Assembly: GCF_023343835.1 (NCBI RefSeq)
Contig: NC_064439.1
Span: 28,311,933 to 28,375,932, forward strand
Reading direction: 5' to 3'
DNA length: 64,000 nt
Origin: Lagopus muta
Lineage: Eukaryota > Chordata > Aves > Galliformes > Phasianidae
Shown: positions 50,718 to 63,984 of the stretch, piece after piece
Numbering within the stretch: the stretch's first letter is position 1
Layout: every line of letters begins with the position of its first letter
The notes under the pieces: model-generated
Told to the model about the DNA's origin: nothing
The model's database searches: none
The model's input: only the letters and a program-made list of their open reading frames with translations
Made by a program: the position numbers and the translations under genes

Positions 50718-51944
50718 TCTATCACAACTAACGCAAGTCCCTTCAGCTCTCAGTGCAAAAGGTAACTCCATAACCTCCTGCCACAGTGTTGCTCTTTATT
50801 ACAGGAGTAATTGCCCTGACCTAGCAATTCTGATGCCTTTGTGTTTGCTCAGGTTTTGCACACTTGAATGATAATGCAAACTCAAGCAAAGAGATATAAA
50901 CCACTGAGCCTCCTGTATTACAAACATCATGTCATCTTGCTGTCTGATTTTTGCTCTAATTTGTGGGACTCCTTGTCCCACTAAGGCCTATGAATCTGAC
51001 CTTGCAGATATTTGCCTCAAGTCTCTTGTGTTTTTATTGTTATTATGTTCACAATGACAGAGCCCCTTTCAAGACTCAGTCCGAACTGGTGGCTCCTTTT
51101 GCTTGCAGTATTGCAACTGCTGTGTGAAGGCTGACTTCAGGGACCTGACATGATCTCGCTTTCTTCTGTGTGTCTGCAGTTCCTCAGTGTAATTAACATA
51201 GTCCCCCTTGTCTCAGCCACAAAACTGATTGTTCAGATTGAAGTCTGACACTGAAGTTTTTCTAGGTTTTGTGGCAAAAAGCTCATCTCCACAAATATGA
51301 AAGAGTATGATGGCAGGTCAGGGAGAGCCTCATGTCCCAGTCAGAAGAAAGGATGTGGCATCTGTCAGAGCTGTCCCAGCTGTGCCATTCGCCCTACATG
51401 TAGAGGGTGATATCCAGTACTGGTGCTTGCTGCTCCCCTTTGGTCTGAGAGAGTTACTGCCTGGGGTATGGGACAAATTAAGCATGAGAATTAGTATGGG
51501 ATGTGTGCAGAAGGAAGCAAAGGTAGGAAAAAGGAGGAATCGATGTATTCATCTCCTTTTCTAATTGTTTTTCTGGCTGAGGAGACTTCAGTCACCTTCT
51601 GTGTGTAGATTTGTGTATGGAGGTCTACTCTTGTGTGTGGAGATGTGCATACTAGTCCTCTGTGTACACACAGAGGCCAACAACTAGAGTCTGGCCTCAA
51701 ACCATTGTGGCCCATGTGCCTGTGCGCCAACAATCACAGCGAGTAAGAACACATGTACTGGTGTGTGATGTCTAGCAAATACTGAGCTGGACTAGCCAGC
51801 AAGTAGGGTAATTGTCTTAGGATCCAAATTTCAAAGCAGCTGGCATATAATTGTGTCTCTGTTTGTCAGATCTTGGCTACCGCAGAGATCATGAGGCCCA
51901 GGGCAACTGCTGGAATCACCATGGTGCCTGGGGTCAAATGAAAA

Positions 51945-51971
51945 TTGTGTGTGCATGTGATGTGTGTGTGA
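51945..51971 (+). repeat. Imperfect (TG)n microsatellite
   Basis: TGTGTGTGCATGTGATGTGT followed by GTGTG. Confidence 0.85.
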
Positions 51972-54296
51972 ATTTTCTGTACTGTAATTTTATAACTAAT
52001 CTTTGCTTGTTAACCACAATCTTATAAAAATGTGCTTTGACAGACAGCATTGTAAACAAAAAGCTTATTTCTCCTTGTGACTCCTCCCTGTTTTATAGTC
52101 ATCCACTGCTCACAGCAAAATCTTATATTAATATTCAATGTCCACATCATTTCAGTGTTTAATATAGCTTTCCAGTATTTTCATAGCCCGTTTGGTCCTG
52201 AGAAGAGGTGTTGATCAGCCAACAGTTAGACCTCAAATGTAAGAGGAAAGCTTGGTGCACGCATATCTATGAGCATTGCTAAAGTTCTGTATGAGGCAGA
52301 AAGTGTTTCTAACTGGCTTACATGAAAGCTTAAGAACACAGCTATTCAAAAGCTGCTGCTTATGCCTAGTAGGCTTTTTTTTTTTTTTTTGATGGAGCAG
52401 GTCCAGGATAAAACACATAATTAAAACCTGTCGTACATCAATCACTTCAGGGCAAATAATCCAGGTAGGTACTTTGGTTTTACTAGCAGGTGGGTAAGAT
52501 TGGCATTTTCTGTGTCATAATTCAAATTTATGGCAGCAGACTAATTTGTATGCCAGATCTTGTACAGAGAACAGTAAGTTTGGTGCCACAGCTTTACTTG
52601 AAGGATGATTCATATCAGACTTATAAATGTAACACATTATCACATCAGATGATGTCTAATATCTATCTGCCTTTCTTAGAAACGACAAAGAGCGGTGAGA
52701 TAAGGACTGTAACAGAACACCACTGATTTCAGGAAATCAGCTCTTTTTCACTGGAAACCAAAAACTAGGTTTTTTTTTTTTTTGTTTTGTTTTTTTAAAG
52801 TCACTTATAGTCACTGAAGATACTAAAGATTTATCAGGAAATTATTCTTGTACCACGTTTCACATTTAATGTGGTTTTTGGAAGCGAAATCCTGTGGTGT
52901 TGACCTGTCATACCTAAATGGAAACACTGAAAAGACATAACTACAGAACTCTTTTATCTAAGAAGGATAGATGATAGGTGGATGCCATAAAACCAGTCAG
53001 GTACAGAGTGGGAGTTAAAGCACAGACCTGAAAAACAGCTAGAACATTACTGAGAGATCAAATCAAACACAACCTTGATTCAACAGATTTGACTCATCTC
53101 CAGGCAGGTGCAAGTTAGGAAAACAATATAGACTGACATAATTTCTGAAACTGAACAGATTCTATCCAGCTTGTGATGAGAGAATATTGAAAGAGGGAAG
53201 CTGTTCTGATTTATTTTGACTTTTAGTTGAAGCACTGCCATTCATACAATTTTTTTATCCTAACCAGACTGTTTCCAACTTCATACATGCATAGAATGTC
53301 ATATGAAAGAGCACAGGCACAGTTTGACTTTGCTGTTCAGCACTGCCTTTGTCACCACATTTTTATGGGATATGAAATTATTAATTCTGTCATAGGATTT
53401 TCTATGTTACATTTCATGAAGTGGTTTCATAGAAAGGGGTCAAATTCAGGTAACTTTATCTGTACTCTCTGTGCTTCCAAATGCTTTACTTTGCTATTAT
53501 CATCTGTGGATATGACTGTGCCTCTGTAAAAGTTTCAGGAAGAAGAAAGAATGAGGCTGCCCTTGGAGGGATCTGGAGTAGAAGCCCTTGTTGGGTGATG
53601 CCCTCATGGGCAGGACTCAGACCAGGAAAGCAGGAGATAGAGTTGGAGACTGACATCCCACAGCATCACTGTGGCAGAGATTGAAGACCCTGGGCTGAGT
53701 TGAAATGAGGCTCCTAGCCCATGGCCAGGGATGGGAAGGATAATTAGATGAAGCTAGTAGGGCCAGTCAGGCACTCAGGGCTCTGACAGTAATTTTTTTC
53801 CTAAGATTTAATGGGCAATTAAATAACAGCCGAACTCTGCAGTTTAACCTTCCGTGGAATTGAGATGTTTAAATTTGTCCATGGACCTATGACAGAGGAA
53901 GTGATGGAAGGAGCAAGTTGTCATAGATGGGAGGAAGATGGGTAAATTGCAAGAAGCATTTCCCTGAAGCAGATCTGTAGTTAGCCCTGATCCCCAGAAT
54001 GTCCTAGGAAACCTGGATTTTTCTCCCTTTTTTACTCAAATTCAACCACTTCATCTGTATTCTTTTTAACTAGTGCACAGTCTAATTTTTATACTTGCAC
54101 ACTACGTCTTCCTTCCACTTGCCTATTCTTAGCTGGCCAATACAATGTCTTGTTGCCATCCCATTCGTATACAGTATGTCTGAATGTAACCTGTCCAACT
54201 TTTTATCTCAGTCTGTTTCAGACACCTTCCTCATCTCTTCTCTTGTCCCTTGCTCTAAGTTCCCATGCCTAGCTAGTTCTTTTTCTTCCATTCCTG

Positions 54297-54325
54297 TTTT
54301 TTTTTTTTTTTTTTTTTTTTTTTTT
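54297..54325 (+). repeat. T29 homopolymer
   Basis: Twenty-nine T residues, the longest mononucleotide run in the window. Confidence 0.9.
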
Positions 54326-54755
54326 GGACTGGACACTTCTGTCCTTGTTCTTCATTTTCACTGGGTATCAACAAGTGCCCTGTTGGCATCCGTGACAACT
54401 CTAGCTATGCTCAAAGTAACATTTATTACACAATATGCAACTGTATCCAACTCAACTACAGTATTAAAATATCAGAATAAGGAATTCATTACCATAATTG
54501 AGAGAAAACAGTCATCAAGGTAGACTGAACGCCAATTTATTGCGTGAATTATTTATTAGATGTGCCACATAAATTCTTTCCTAAAGATGGAGAGTCAAAA
54601 CAGATGGAAAACTTTATAGTGTTGATTTGTTGATTCATCTTTACAGAAAAGAGAGAAAACCTAGAGCAGATTTCCTAATGATCTACTGCAATTAGAACTT
54701 GTCTTTTTGGATTGACATTTTTATTATTTGCTGTTAAACTGTCCCTAGACATATT

Positions 54756-54800
54756 TCCTTCTTCTCCTTCATCTTCTCCTTCTTTTCTTCATTTTCTGCA
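54756..54800 (+). repeat. Polypyrimidine (CTT-rich) tract
   Basis: About 45 nt of nearly pure pyrimidine made of CTTCTTCTCC-like units. Confidence 0.8.
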
Positions 54801-54923
54801 ACCATGAGCCATGCGACTGAAGTTGCAAGCAAAGCAGAAGTTCAAATTACTATTCAGACTTTCCATGCTTTCTTATTACTCTCAAAATATATAGTCTAAA
54901 ATCATTCCCATCCCTGGAAATTC

Positions 54924-54945
54924 TTTTTTTTTTTTTTTTTTTTTT
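54924..54945 (+). repeat. T22 homopolymer
   Basis: Twenty-two T residues followed by CAG. This mimics a splice acceptor, but no open frame of note follows. Confidence 0.9.
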
Positions 54946-56544
54946 CAGATGTTTTAAATAAGATCATTGAATCTTCTATTCAGAAAGCTGAGGACAAACT
55001 CCAGTGCAGAATGCTAGCTCAGTCTTGTGTCCTCCTTCAGTGCTTTCACAAATTACACTGACTTGTGTTTAAGGGGATAAGTACGAGTTTTGTCTGAATA
55101 AAGGCTTCATCTAAGTAAAGACTTCAGTTGAAGGCTTTAGTCCTCCTATTAGAAGCATCTGTTTCAATGTAAAGCTAACATGATTATTGCAGAAACCTTT
55201 GATGAGCAAAAATTCTCAAGCCTAAAATAAAATTAGTCTTAAACAAATTTGGTTTGCTGCCCAGAGTATAGCTGAGCAATCAGATTTCAAATGATTGGTC
55301 TAACGCTTTATTCAGCTTGAATAATTGGGGGGATTTAAAGGCTAACAACTTTAAACTAAAACATTGTAAGTTTACACTATTCATCATTATGGGAGGATTG
55401 GGTAGTTACAAAAGATTTTTGGTGCCTGAAGTTCTGCTGAGTATTATCTCAGTCTTCTGAACCTCAGGAATATGGATATTTCAAATTCCTACGCTATATG
55501 GCTTATCACCGTAACAATTTAAAAAGGAGTTATTTTCAGGATGAAATGAGCAGGAACAATAAGGTTAGTCTGCTCAGTATTAACTGTTGAACAATATACA
55601 TTGTATTTCTGCAACAAAATTATCTTCAGGATGAGTTTTTTAATATTTTAGTAACATTTCCAGTATTTCAGAGAACAAGATAAATTTTTTTTTTCTATTG
55701 AGATGGTGTCAAAAATCCTTGATTTGATTGGTCTATGTTATACTGCCTGAGGGCTCATCAAGTAAGCAAGGAGGAAAAACAGTCCAAATACATTCAAAGA
55801 GATTTTAAACATGCAGATCTTGAATGACGTTTAATGCCTTGTCTCTGAAGTACCGTCTTGCTAGCTAGACAGCCTGGGTACATGCAGTGCTCAGTGTCAT
55901 GTGTTTTGTATGTTTGCAGCATTTAAGTATTTGTTCCCTCTCTCTTCACTCTGAAAACATTTCTGACAAAATCAGGACAGTCTTACTGTTCATCAAGGAT
56001 GAACGGTGATTCTAGGTTGACTATAATGTAAAGTTTATTTCTTATTATATCATATATCACTTTAAAAGTAAGGATAATATACTCAGACTTTTGTGAATTA
56101 TTATAATAATGAAGAATATTATCCCTTGACAAAAGTGTGAGAAATGATCAGGAGATTAGAAGAATTGTGTTGATGTAATTCAGTGCATATTATCAGTTCC
56201 AGCCAGCAAAGGATGTAAACCTGTTGCCTATCCATTACAGAGCCCTGAGAATTGTCCTTGATGAGGTTCAGTCCTGTTTCATGTTCCCTCTATGTATTTA
56301 TATTTCACCTCAAATCCACTAACTAGTCCTGGAGAGTCTTTAGGTACATCAGTAGAGTTTCTGTGCTTGGCTGTATTAGTGCAGATGTCTGAGCTGGTGG
56401 GGTTAACTGGTGCCAGCACTAGTTGTTGCTGTGTTTCTGCTATGACTGGAGCTTGACTGCATGAGTATCCTTCCTCAGTTGCCTTACAGGGCTGAGTGGT
56501 GGTTATGCTGTGGAAGACATGGACCTTAGTGTTTGGTCAAAGCT

Positions 56545-57460
56545 CTTCTAAACATGAGCCCAGGTAGCCAAGAAGGACATTGGCATCCTGGTTTATATCA
56601 GAAAGTGTTGCCATTAGGACTAGGGAGGTGATTGTCCCACTGTACTCAGCTCCAGCGTGTCCACACCTCAAGTACTGTGCATAGTTTTGGGCTCTTCACT
56701 ACAAGAAAGACATCAAGGCCCTGGAACATGTCCAGAGAAGGGCAACAAAGCTGGTGAAGGATCTGGAGCGCAAGTCTTATGGGGACCATCTGAACTAACT
56801 GGGATTGTTTAGTCTGTGGAGAGGGCTCAGAAGAGAACTTTTCAGCTACCTGAAAGGAGTTTGTGGTGAGGTAGTGGTTGGCCTCTTCTGCGTAACTAGT
56901 GATAGAACTGGAGGGAACGGTCTCAAGTTACTCCAGAGGAGATTCAGGTTGGATGTTAGGAAAAAGTCTGTTCTCCAAAAGAGTGGTCATATGCTGGAAC
57001 AGGCTGCACATGGAGGTGGTTGAGTCACTGTCCCCAGAGGTGCTCAAGAAATGTTTAGCTGTTCATAGAATTATAAAATCATAGAATGGCCAGATTGAAA
57101 AGAGCCTCAAAGATCATCTAGTTTCAAACTCTGTGCCATGGGCAGGGTTGCCAACTACTAGGCTGGGCTGACTAGAGACACATCTAGCCTGGCCTTGAAT
57201 GCCTCCAGGGATGGGGCATCCACAACCTCTCTGGGCAACCTGTTCCAGTGTGTCACAACCCTCAGGGTTAAAAACTTCCTGATATCTAACATAAATCTCC
57301 TCTGCCTCAGATTTAAACCATTCCCCCTTGTCCTATCACTATCAACCCATGTAAACAGTTACTGTAGTAAGAGACTTGGCTTAGTGGGGAAATACTGGTG
57401 ATAGGTGGATAGTTGGGCTGGATGATCTTGGAGAACTTTTCCAATCTTGGTGATTCTGTG
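56545..57460 (+). mobile_element. CR1 LINE 3' portion, interrupted by a nested CR1
   Basis: Plus-strand CR1 ORF2 sequence runs from a CAGGTAGCCAAGAAGG-type block through ACTACAAGAAAGACATCAAGG and TTCAGGTTGGATGTTAGG to TCAAGAAATGTTTAG (57055). It resumes at 57362 (TGTAGTAAGAGACTTGGCTT) and ends GGTGATTCTGTG. The frame carries stops and a deletion near 56830. The interval 57063-57360 is a second, inverted CR1. Confidence 0.9.
57063..57360 (-). mobile_element. Nested CR1 LINE, inverted, 3' end
   Basis: The sequence begins with ATAGAATTATAAAATCATAG (the inverted CR1 3' repeat). It continues with GATCATCTAGTTTCAAACTC, CTGGCCTTGAATGCCTCCAG, CAACCTCTCTGGGCAACCTG and the CCCCCTTGTCCTATCACTAT block, all familiar inverted CR1. 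It sits exactly inside the plus-strand CR1, so it inserted later. Confidence 0.92.
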
Positions 57461-57603
57461 CTGCAAGATGGAACCCGGGCTAAGCTACGTGTATACTCTG
57501 GTTTGCAGCAAAAGATGGTCACCAATAAGATGCTTTTCAGATTGTAATAAGTGAACTGGTTGAATGAGCTTCTATCCTTTCTGCATTTAGGAGGAAGCTT
57601 AGC

Positions 57604-57629
57604 CTTCACAATCCACAAGGATTGTGAAG
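57604..57629. repeat. Perfect 11-bp hairpin
   Basis: CTTCACAATCC and GGATTGTGAAG are separated by a four-base ACAA loop, about 140 nt after the CR1 end. Confidence 0.9.
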
Positions 57630-58916
57630 CAGGAGATGTAAAAATGTGGGTCAAGAAAGCTGGCAATCTGAATGGTCCAAAGATCAGGGCTCAACCTGAC
57701 TAGCCTAGGTACAAGCCTATCTCAACTGGTAAGCAGAATTATCTCCACTGTCACATTTATTTATATTTGGCAAATTCTGTCGAGCATTCTAAACCAACAT
57801 CTTATACTTGCCTCTGGGAAGACGTTGAAAGCTTTCAGCTCCCATTAAACTCATGCTTTGCATAGGTATGGTTAAACCTTTAGTGCACTTTTTACTTCCC
57901 CAGTCTTAGGACAACAGGGAATAAATATTCTGTGGTCTGCCGAAGTATGGTAATTTGTTATGCTTTGTCTGGGACTTGGGATCCGGGCATGCTCACCAGC
58001 TTGTAGGTTTTGATGAGTGCACATAGCCTTCCTGCTGTGCACCTTTGTTTCCATGAGGAAGGAGTCCAGATGCAGTGGGCATACCCAGGCTTTTCACCTG
58101 AAGCAACAGCGATTGGATGCAAAGCACATATCTGCCCTGTAGTTCAAGGGACCTTCACAGCAGGGTACAAATGACTGGCACATTAATTATACTTTACAGC
58201 CACACTTCTGTTCTTGCCTATGACCAAAACATTGTTCTGAAGCTACAGATAAGTTCCCTGATAAATGCTTTTAATGCAGCTTTCTACAACATGCAATAGA
58301 AACTGTATTCATTCTTTACTGCTTCATATCTGGTATACACTGTGACTTCCTTGATGATGCTTATAGGAAGAAACAAGACCAAGTTTGCAAAATTTGTGTA
58401 GTTATGTTTGGGTGTAGCCTAGCGGATTTTCTGTGCACAAGTTTGGATATGGAACTGTTAGATCTGTAAGAGAAAAAGCTCTAAGCAGGTTGTGTTTTCT
58501 ACGTTAATCATCATTGCCACCAACATCATTAAAAATACTCTGCAAAACTCTATGTAAGATAAAATGATACGTGGCTAAGATACCAATTCCTAAATTTATG
58601 GTTGTAAATAAAGAACTATATAAATATATGTACTATGTTGTTAGTCATGACTGTTTTAGAGCTGTTAAATTGTAGTGAAATGCCCAACAAAACAAAATGG
58701 CTTTTCTTTAAATACATTCTCTTTTTATTCTTTTAAAAAGATTAAGATTAGGAGAGAGAATGTCATAATAGGCAGCACACTCAAAAGGGACTTTTTGCAC
58801 AAGTGAGAAGCATGGCGTAATATAACACCAGGCTGGCTTATTTTGTTGATTAATGATAAGTTGACAGCTCAATCACAAATGGTATGTGATATTGAAATGA
58901 TCATTTGTCTTTTTCC

Positions 58917-59058
58917 TTTTTTTTTTTTTTTATTTTTTTTTATTATTATATTGCTTATATTATATTGCTTATACTGCTTAACTGGCATTTGGAACTAACC
59001 AGAAGGGGGGAAAAATCTACAAAGGAAAGGAGAAAAAAAAAAAAAAAAAAAAAAAAAA
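58917..59058 (+). repeat. Paired T-run and A-run
   Basis: An almost pure T stretch (58917-58941, one A) and an A26 run (59033-59058) lie about 90 nt apart in inverted orientation. Confidence 0.8.
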
Positions 59059-60840
59059 GTAGTTCCATTGAAAATTTCCATCTGCTTTCTAATTTTCTAA
59101 TCTAAATGAATTTATGTATGATCAGTATTAGAAACTGTGTCAGCCATGTCAACCAGACATGAAATTACACTGCTACATATGAAAATATCTACACAGAATC
59201 TCTCTCAACTTAAAACAGTTGTAATTCATTTAATTCCTTTGCCTAAACCAATAAAAGACGATATATGCTGTATCTTTCTGAAGAACAGCTCCCAGTGAAA
59301 ACATTTGTGCCAAGTGCTTGGGACACTGCCACAATTCCTTTTGGGGAGATGCACCTTTCCTATCTGCCCAATTGCTGGAAATGAAAAGCTGCTCCTTCAG
59401 TATGGAGTTAGTAATTACAAATCCCACATTCTGCTATCTAGATCTGAAGAAGTTGTTTCCTCACTAAAATTTAATGAAGGCCTAACTTCTACGGTGAATT
59501 TCTATTTCCTAGGCTGCTTGTTGATACTCCTGTTTCCTCAGTTTTCTTCTACAACAGACTGTAACGTGGGAGCCTAGGCAAAAGTGATAACTGTATTTGA
59601 TTAGAAATACTTTAACACTCAACTGTTGCAGAATCTCTGCCTTTTCTTCTCTTACAAAAGAAACACATGGTGTAATATAGATTTGTATTTTGTTATCTTT
59701 CATATTTTTGAATGAAAGCATAATAATTTTCTTTGTTATGTGAGACATGAGGAACATAATTCTCAGTTTGAAATCTATTTCAGAGATGAAGCCAGGAGAT
59801 TCTTTTTCTGATTGTTACACAGTTCCTCCTTGTGACACAGTACTCTGCTTGCCTGCTTGCCTAACTGATTTGAATGATGAAATATCTTACAGATTTCTGT
59901 GGAAGTCTCTATTAAATTAGGAAGTATTCTTCTGAGGCCTTATTTTATAGTTTCTTACTTATGCCTTTTAGTTTTTGACTCATTAAAATTTCCTGGAGTA
60001 CACTGCAGATAGATGCACTATCTCGTCCAACCGCACAGAGCTTTCATAAGTACTCTACAGCTGTTTATGCAACACCCTTGCACAGTATCATTCAGCTATC
60101 TTCTCCTTTGATGTGCATAGTACATTAGAAGATGCTAAGTAAATAATTTCAGCTCTTTGAAATGCTAGACTTATTTCCATTCTGCAGATGGAAATCACTG
60201 GAGCATAACAGATAAGCACTCAATTACAGCACAGCACTACTTAGCACTGAAATTTGTGTGAGAGAGAGCTGTATCCTGTGCATGTCCTTGGTGCAGTGAG
60301 GCCTTGGAGCACACTCATATAAGTAGCGTGACACGTAGAGAATATACCCATACCACACTTTTACTTCCATGTTTTGTTGTTGTGTCTTAACTGAAGAAGG
60401 CAAAGTTTAGTAACATGTTTCTAAGGTAAGGGAAGGTCTTGGTTTTATTGAAGCAACACTATTAATCTTGGAAGTGTTTTATATGTACTTTCTAGTTGTA
60501 AGTTGTTATAAAGTGAATTTTCCTTGCCTTTACAGTACTGTAAGACCATAGTTTGAGAGGTGTCTGCATGGTTGTTATGACTTAAGAGGAAGTTACCTGG
60601 AAATAACTATATGTGACAGTAGTCTAACTGGCTCCTTTTGTTGTCCATGATTTTCATTACCCTGAATGGCATCTGGATCATTCTCCAACTGCCATGGTCA
60701 TTTGCTTTGGGAACCTCACTTACAACCTCTTCAGTTACTTTTCAGATATGTAAACTGTTGAGGCTAAGAGTTTTCCAGCTGCTTGAAGCCGAAAAAAAAT
60801 TCCTGGAACCATATTGCTGCCAGAATCATTAATCACTGAT

Positions 60841-60866
60841 GGGGGGGGGGGGGGGGGGGGGGGGGG
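60841..60866 (+). repeat. G26 homopolymer
   Basis: Twenty-six consecutive G residues in AT-rich surroundings. The length is probably uncertain because of polymerase slippage. Confidence 0.9.
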
Positions 60867-61945
60867 ATAAAAGAAAAAAATGGACCAGAAATACAGTGCT
60901 AAATCCTTGTTTGGCTACATCAGATATCTGTGTAATGGGTGTACACTGGGCTTTATCAAAGCACAGAGCTCTGAGCTTTGCTTCAACATATAGACATAAA
61001 ATGATTCAAACACTAAAAAAAAATATAAATGAAAGCATGAGTCATTGTGTTACCAAATGCTTCTCTTTATTCCCATCTCCATGGAAGTTCTGAATTAAAC
61101 TACAAGCTGTTGCTACTAAATGGTGAACACATCTGCTCAGTCCAGAAAAGCCCTTCTGCATCTATGGTATCTCCTTTGTGATAACTGCCACAATATTACA
61201 GTCTGTTCTTGCAGCAGCAGGAAATGGTACTCAAATTTTGCCTTTCTGCTTGGCCCACATAGATATTTACTCAGAGATAATAAGAAAATACTTCACAATT
61301 ATGCTAGCTGACAGTCTATTATCCCTTCAAATCCATAGTCTCTGCAGAAAGGAAAGCTGGAAGAACTATTTCAGTCATTTAGGGTATATGTTTCTCTGGC
61401 ACACTCATAATCTGACCAAAGCCATTACTTGGAAGTCATTTGCACTCAATCATTTTCCCTGTTAATGAGGAGTTACTGAATCCCCCAAACATTAATCCCA
61501 TTTAGGAAAACACAAAGGCAATCTGTACCTTGTATCAAGCAATTATGATTGCATTGAGCTTGAGGAATTCAGTCATTTGTTGGAGGTTGTTTCTCCCACA
61601 ACAGACCCTCTAAATAGAATTACCAAGTCTTTCAAATGTTAATTTGTTAAGAAAAATATAATGGCTAATAAAGACAATTAGGTTTGTATTGTAAATACTG
61701 GACTGCTGGACTAAAGCTGCCTTGGCTTCAGGAGAGAGCGTGGCAGGAGTCTGCGCAATGACTGAGGCTGGAAATTGTCTTCGCTACCAGAATAAAGAAT
61801 TATTGCCATATATTAACAATGGTCTATTATGGTTGGTCCCCAAAATAGATGTTATTCAAGTTAAATATAATGCAGGGGCAAATAAAATGAACACTGGTTT
61901 GATTTCTTTTCCCTTTGCAAAAATGAAGGTTATCAAGTAATACTG

Positions 61946-61995
61946 AAGGTCTGAGGCTGCTAATGGAAGAAAGGTCTGAGGTTGCTAATGGAAGA
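61946..61995 (+). repeat. 25-bp tandem duplication
   Basis: Two adjacent 25-nt copies (AAGGTCTGAGGCTGCTAATG then GAAGA) differ at one position (C/T in GGCTGC/GGTTGC). Confidence 0.9.
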
Positions 61996-62261
61996 GTAAT
62001 ACAATGCTCTTTGCTCTTGGAAAAAAAAGAGAGATAGAGATAAGAGCATCATATATATAAAATTGGTTCTTACAACTCTACACAGTTCTGCCTGTGCCTC
62101 AGCAAGAGTACCTTGTTCGTTACTGGATCCTAGACTCGCAGGTATAGGTAGACATTCAAGGATGTAGCACAGAAAAGACCAGTACAAATATGTTTAGAAA
62201 ACATTAATTTTAAGGAAAAGTCTAAAAAGACTAAAGGGCGGTGTTAGGTAGTGTAGGACAT

Positions 62262-62482
62262 AGCATTTAGTTGGAAGGTAAGAAAAATTTCTTCTCTGAA
62301 AGAGTGGTCAGGCACTGGAATGTGCTGCCCAGGGTGGTGGTAGAGTCACCATCCCTGGAGGTGTTCAAGAAGCATTTAGATGTTGTACTGAGGGACATGG
62401 CTTAGTGAGAAATATTGGTGATAGATGAATGGTTGGACTAGACGATCTTGGAGGCCTTTTCCACCTTGGTGATTCTATGATT
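62262..62482 (+). mobile_element. CR1 LINE 3' fragment
   Basis: Blocks TCTGAAAGAGTGGTCAGGCA, CACCATCCCTGGAGGTGTTC and GGTTGGACTAGACGATCTTG are followed by a GATTCTATGATT terminus. It belongs to the same kind of subfamily as the outer CR1 at 56.5 kb and is better preserved. Confidence 0.9.
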
Positions 62483-63408
62483 TGGTAAATGAAAGGTGCT
62501 TTGAGAAAGGTCAAATTATTATTTTACACTATGGGAGAAAAACACTTATTAATTTTTAACTAAGAGGATATTAGTGCTAAGTTTGTTATGAAAATCCTTG
62601 TTAAAAGGTACTGAAGAGTGATAGAGGGGCCAAAGAATACTGGGAGACCTCTTTCACTTGGTGTTTTTACGAACTGCTTGGAGATATGTTTTTAAGGGTT
62701 ATCATAATGTTTTTCACTTGCCTATGTCCAGAAAGAAATTATGCAATCTTTTGAAGGTTCTTCTAGCAAATTTCTTTTTAATTAATTTTTCTCATGCCTG
62801 CTTGCTAGAAAAAAATCCAGGCTGAATTTTCCTGTTTTTTTTTTTTTAATGGTATTCTGTCATTGCTCTCTTCGTAACAACCATTTTTTCCCCAGGAGAA
62901 ACACTCATAAACAACCTAAACAAACCACCAGAGAAGTCCATGAAGCCATTTAGGAACAAATTTGGCTCTATTACTAGATCTCATTTTAAGAGCTCAGTGT
63001 CCCAGGTGATATGGAAAACCACAAGCAATTTTTTTTTCTATTAGAACCTGGATAGATATTTGTAATACCTAAATATGTCAGGGGAGTTACTCATTCTTCA
63101 GCAGCTTGATAAATTATTGCAAGGATTTTTTCTTAGAGTAGTTTATTCATGCAGGTCATTCAGCAACTTCAGTTACTGCAGCATGCTTTTCTTTGTTTTG
63201 GTCATGAATATCAAATAATGTTCTCTGTCCTTCTTCCTACCCTTTTTTATAAACTTTATTCTGTTATTATTTACCATGCAATTTGATGTACTGGTTTTAC
63301 TTTATTAACTACACATGCTCGTGTCCTCAGCTGGTTCAGAGGTTTTGCTTTTCCATACAGTTCTTGTGCAGCTGTGGTCCACCAGATTTAAACAGCCAGA
63401 CTTGAGCA

Positions 63409-63457
63409 AAAAGGAAAAAAAAAAAGAAAAAAAAAAAGAAAAAGAAAGAAGAAAAAG
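63409..63457 (+). repeat. Polypurine A/G tract
   Basis: About 49 nt of uninterrupted purine, A-rich with scattered G. Confidence 0.85.
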
Positions 63458-63984
63458 GCACAATTCATAGGTTTTTACCTGTGAGTTAAGGGATGTCCAT
63501 GTATGTTTTGGGAGGGAAATGAGAGACTGATACATTTTCTTCTTTAAAAAAAAAATAATAAAAAAATAATTAAAAAAAACCTGGTCATCGATTTTGATTT
63601 ATTCCCTTTTTATATTTTTCATTCAGAAGACAAATGTGGTTTATATAATCATGGAGAAGATGTTAAATGTAATACACAGTTTATAAATCATACAGCCCTT
63701 GATGTCTACAAGTGTATACTCATATTCATAACTTGTCTAGTTACATTTGTGTTGCCAGAGAAACTGTTTACTTTTCCTTAGATTGTGCAAAACTGGACAG
63801 AAAATTTCCAGTGCTCACTGCTTCCGTTTCAACCAGAAATACTGTGCAAAAAGTTCTCTACTGTTTCAATACTTCCTCTTTCAATTTCATTTGGAACTGA
63901 GGAGTAAAGGGAAGTGAGCAAATGAAATAATAGAGAAGAAAAAAATCACTGAATTTCTCTGATTTTTGGAAAAATCAGAAAAAG

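Larger units (their letters stand above)
30451..56544. other. Long gene-free interval
   Basis: About 26 kb has no exon I can support. It holds homopolymers, short inverted repeats, the 45.6/46.2 kb repeat pair and a possible LTR-like segment at 37.8 kb. The longest frame (37157-37672) opens on GTG and resembles no known family. Confidence 0.55.
57461..62261. other. Intergenic, no supported gene
   Basis: Apart from the 11-bp hairpin, the T/A runs, the G26 tract and a 25-bp tandem duplication, I see nothing recognisable. Confidence 0.6.

Noticed and set aside
54095-54523. 142-codon plus-strand frame
   Set aside because: Its middle is a phenylalanine run translated from the T29 homopolymer; it is not a protein.
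54924-54948. Long pyrimidine run ending in CAG, resembling a splice acceptor
   Set aside because: It is a plain T homopolymer with no coding exon or donor following.
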